DNA of 6,729 nt from Pseudomonadota bacterium (GTDB lineage Bacteria > Pseudomonadota > Alphaproteobacteria > Rhizobiales > Rhizobiaceae): positions 1 through 6,729 of the forward strand of contig JAFAGL010000051.1 in assembly GCA_023422735.1 (NCBI GenBank), written 5' to 3'. Below, in pieces: positions 5,641 to 6,729 of the stretch (positions are counted from its first letter, which is position 1; each line of letters begins with the position of its first letter). Made by a program: the position numbers and the translations under genes. Below the pieces are notes generated by a model, which saw only the letters and a list, made by a program, of their open reading frames with translations, searched no databases and was not told where the DNA came from.

Positions 5641-6504
5641 ATGGCCAGCAACATTACCTCCACATCAACGCCTTTGCGGATCGGCAAGGTCACGCTCATC
5701 GTTCGCGATCTGGATAAAGTGAGCGACTTTTATCGACGCGTGATCGGGCTCGAATTGATCGATCACAGCGACGGACATATTCACCTGGGCGCAGGGGCAA
5801 CTGTATTTCTTGAGCTGATTGGCGATCGCAACGCGCCGCAATCCAGCCGAAGCGATGCCGGGCTCTTTCACACCGCCTTTTTGTTTCCCGAACGTGTCGA
5901 TCTCGGCGCCTGGCTCAATCATGCAGCGCAACAACAGATCCGCCTGCAGGGCGCGTCCGACCATAGGGTCAGCGAAGCGCTTTATCTCGCCGATCCGGAA
6001 AACAACGGGATCGAGCTTTATGTTGATCGCCCTTCAAAAGACTGGCCGCACAAGGATGGCATGGTCGCAATGACGACAGATCATCTCGATCTCGATGATC
6101 TTGTCGCGCAAGCGAGCACCGTCTCCTGGAAGGGCGCGCCGGAAAAGACGGTTGTCGGTCATGTCCACCTACAGGTTGGCGACACGCAAGCGGCCGATGC
6201 CTTTTATGCCGATGCGCTCGGTCTGGAAATCGCCGCCCGCTATCCCGGTGCTAGCTTCTACGGGTCCGGCGGCTATCATCACCATCTTGCGGGCAATATC
6301 TGGAACAGCCGTAACGCCACATTTCGTCCGGATGGCGCGACGGGTCTGCGCGAAGTCGAGCTTCGCCCAGCCGATGCGCATATCTACGCCGCAACCGAAG
6401 CGCGCTTGCGCGCGGCCAATCCGGCAATCGAAGCGAAGGCGGAAGGGTTGCGGGTTCGCGATCCTTGGAACACCTCTTTGCTGCTGAGCAAAACGGAAGC
6501 CTGA
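5641..6504 (+). CDS. Two-module VOC protein, CatE-type catechol-2,3-dioxygenase-like
   Basis: The 287-residue protein has two vicinal-oxygen-chelate modules, about 13-130 and 170-285, each recognisable by its FYxxxxGLE helix (FYRRVIGLEL at 30-39, FYADALGLEI at 189-198). Length and motifs fit the CatE-like group, Fe(II)-dependent extradiol dioxygenases that cleave catechol beside a hydroxyl. The second module keeps likely metal ligands: a His in GHVHLQV (H174, less likely H176), a His in YHHHLAGNIW (213-215 region) and a Glu in LREVELR (E238 or E240). In the first module the position of the first His is Lys (GKVTLIV, residues 15-21), so only the second probably binds iron. I start at the ATG at 5641, with a modest GGTGGGA at 5629-5635; an in-frame TTG at 5575 would add 22 unrelated residues. 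The substrate is unknown; glyoxalase-like or ring-cleavage roles on other catechols are possible. Confidence 0.85.
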   Translation: MASNITSTSTPLRIGKVTLIVRDLDKVSDFYRRVIGLELIDHSDGHIHLGAGATVFLELIGDRNAPQSSRSDAGLFHTAFLFPERVDLGAWLNHAAQQQIRLQGASDHRVSEALYLADPENNGIELYVDRPSKDWPHKDGMVAMTTDHLDLDDLVAQASTVSWKGAPEKTVVGHVHLQVGDTQAADAFYADALGLEIAARYPGASFYGSGGYHHHLAGNIWNSRNATFRPDGATGLREVELRPADAHIYAATEARLRAANPAIEAKAEGLRVRDPWNTSLLLSKTEA

Positions 6505-6512
6505 GCATATTG

Positions 6513-6570
6513 GGCAATGCGCGATGGCAGCGCCCGTCCGGCGGGCCCGGCGGGCAAGGCCGGCATTGCC
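6513..6570. repeat. GC-rich inverted repeat between convergent genes
   Basis: GGCAATGC (6513-6520) pairs with GCATTGCC (6563-6570), enclosing GC-rich sequence with an inner GCCCG (6532-6536)/CGGGC (6542-6546) hairpin. It lies nine bases after the VOC stop and before the stop of the leftward regulator gene. It could stall or protect both transcripts, but no U tract follows in either direction, so I do not call it a rho-independent terminator. Confidence 0.45.
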
Positions 6571-6595
6571 TGAACTTGACGTGGACCGAGGCGCC

Positions 6596-6729
6596 TCAGT
6601 TCACGCGACGCTTTTCCAGTTTGCGCGCCAACGTGCGGCGGTGCATGCCAAGCCGCCGCGCGGTTTCGGAAATGTTGAAGTCGGTATCCACCAGCGTTTC
6701 GTGAATCCGCTCCCATTCGAGGTTCTTGA
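6596..6729 (-). CDS. regA: RegA/ActR/PrrA-family response regulator, C-terminal fragment
   Basis: The last 43 codons of a gene enter from the right edge on the minus strand and end at TGA (6598-6596). The peptide begins KNLEWERIHETL and contains NISETARRLGMHRRTLARKL, then ends EKRRVN. This is the Fis-type helix-turn-helix of the RegA/ActR/PrrA regulators, whose recognition helix with MHRRTL is highly characteristic. These proteins are phosphorylated by a RegB/ActS/PrrB redox-sensing histidine kinase and control respiration, carbon and nitrogen fixation, and photosynthesis genes where present. The receiver domain lies outside the window and cannot be checked. It converges on the VOC gene with a 91-bp gap. 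A different Fis-type regulator is possible but less likely given the near-consensus recognition helix. Confidence 0.88.
   Translation of the reverse strand, partial: KNLEWERIHETLVDTDFNISETARRLGMHRRTLARKLEKRRVN

Noticed and set aside
6384..6716. 110-residue minus-strand open frame over the VOC 3' end and the right edge
   Set aside because: It overlaps the VOC coding region and the RegA fragment in another frame. Its Ala/Arg/Pro-rich sequence matches no family, whereas the RegA frame gives a near-consensus helix-turn-helix.

Overview
The window reads as chromosomal DNA of a moderately GC-rich alphaproteobacterium, probably Hyphomicrobiales (Rhizobiales) or a neighbouring order. The pointers are the DUF3618 / YqjE-like 'holin' / nutrient-deprivation-induced protein cluster, the tail of a RegA/ActR/PrrA-type response regulator at the right edge, and a GGAAC-type candidate promoter of the alphaproteobacterial general stress response. 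The genus cannot be fixed from this sequence. I see no insertion sequence, tRNA, rRNA, CRISPR array or prophage; coding density and style look like ordinary chromosome.

Layout, left to right. (1) Minus strand, 1-788: the first 20 codons of a CopD-like membrane protein overlap the 3' end of a caa3-type CtaG cytochrome oxidase assembly protein. (2) A 238-bp divergent spacer carries a candidate EcfG promoter facing right. (3) Plus strand, 1027-3304: three genes joined by two ATGA start/stop overlaps encode membrane-anchored, Ala/Lys/Glu-rich stress proteins (a nutrient-deprivation-induced-like protein, a YqjE/'phage holin' family protein and a DUF3618 protein). A 16-bp perfect inverted repeat flanked by A and T tracts ends the operon. 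(4) Minus strand, 3365-4273: purU, formyltetrahydrofolate deformylase, converges on the same bidirectional terminator. (5) Plus strand, 4516-5529: a soluble GAF-GGDEF diguanylate cyclase with an intact GGEEF active site and RxxD inhibitory site. (6) Plus strand, 5641-6504: a two-module VOC protein resembling CatE-type catechol-2,3-dioxygenase. (7) Minus strand, 6596-6729: the C-terminal 43 codons of a RegA-family response regulator, cut by the window edge.

Functionally, the three-gene operon looks like an envelope stress module: three small proteins with short glycine-rich membrane anchors and long polar helices made in fixed order from one message. The other genes are individually transcribed housekeeping, signalling or catabolic genes and form no obvious shared pathway. 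No clearly new system stands out. The least explained part is the stress operon, whose proteins share a Pro-then-Gly-ladder membrane anchor and have no established biochemical function.
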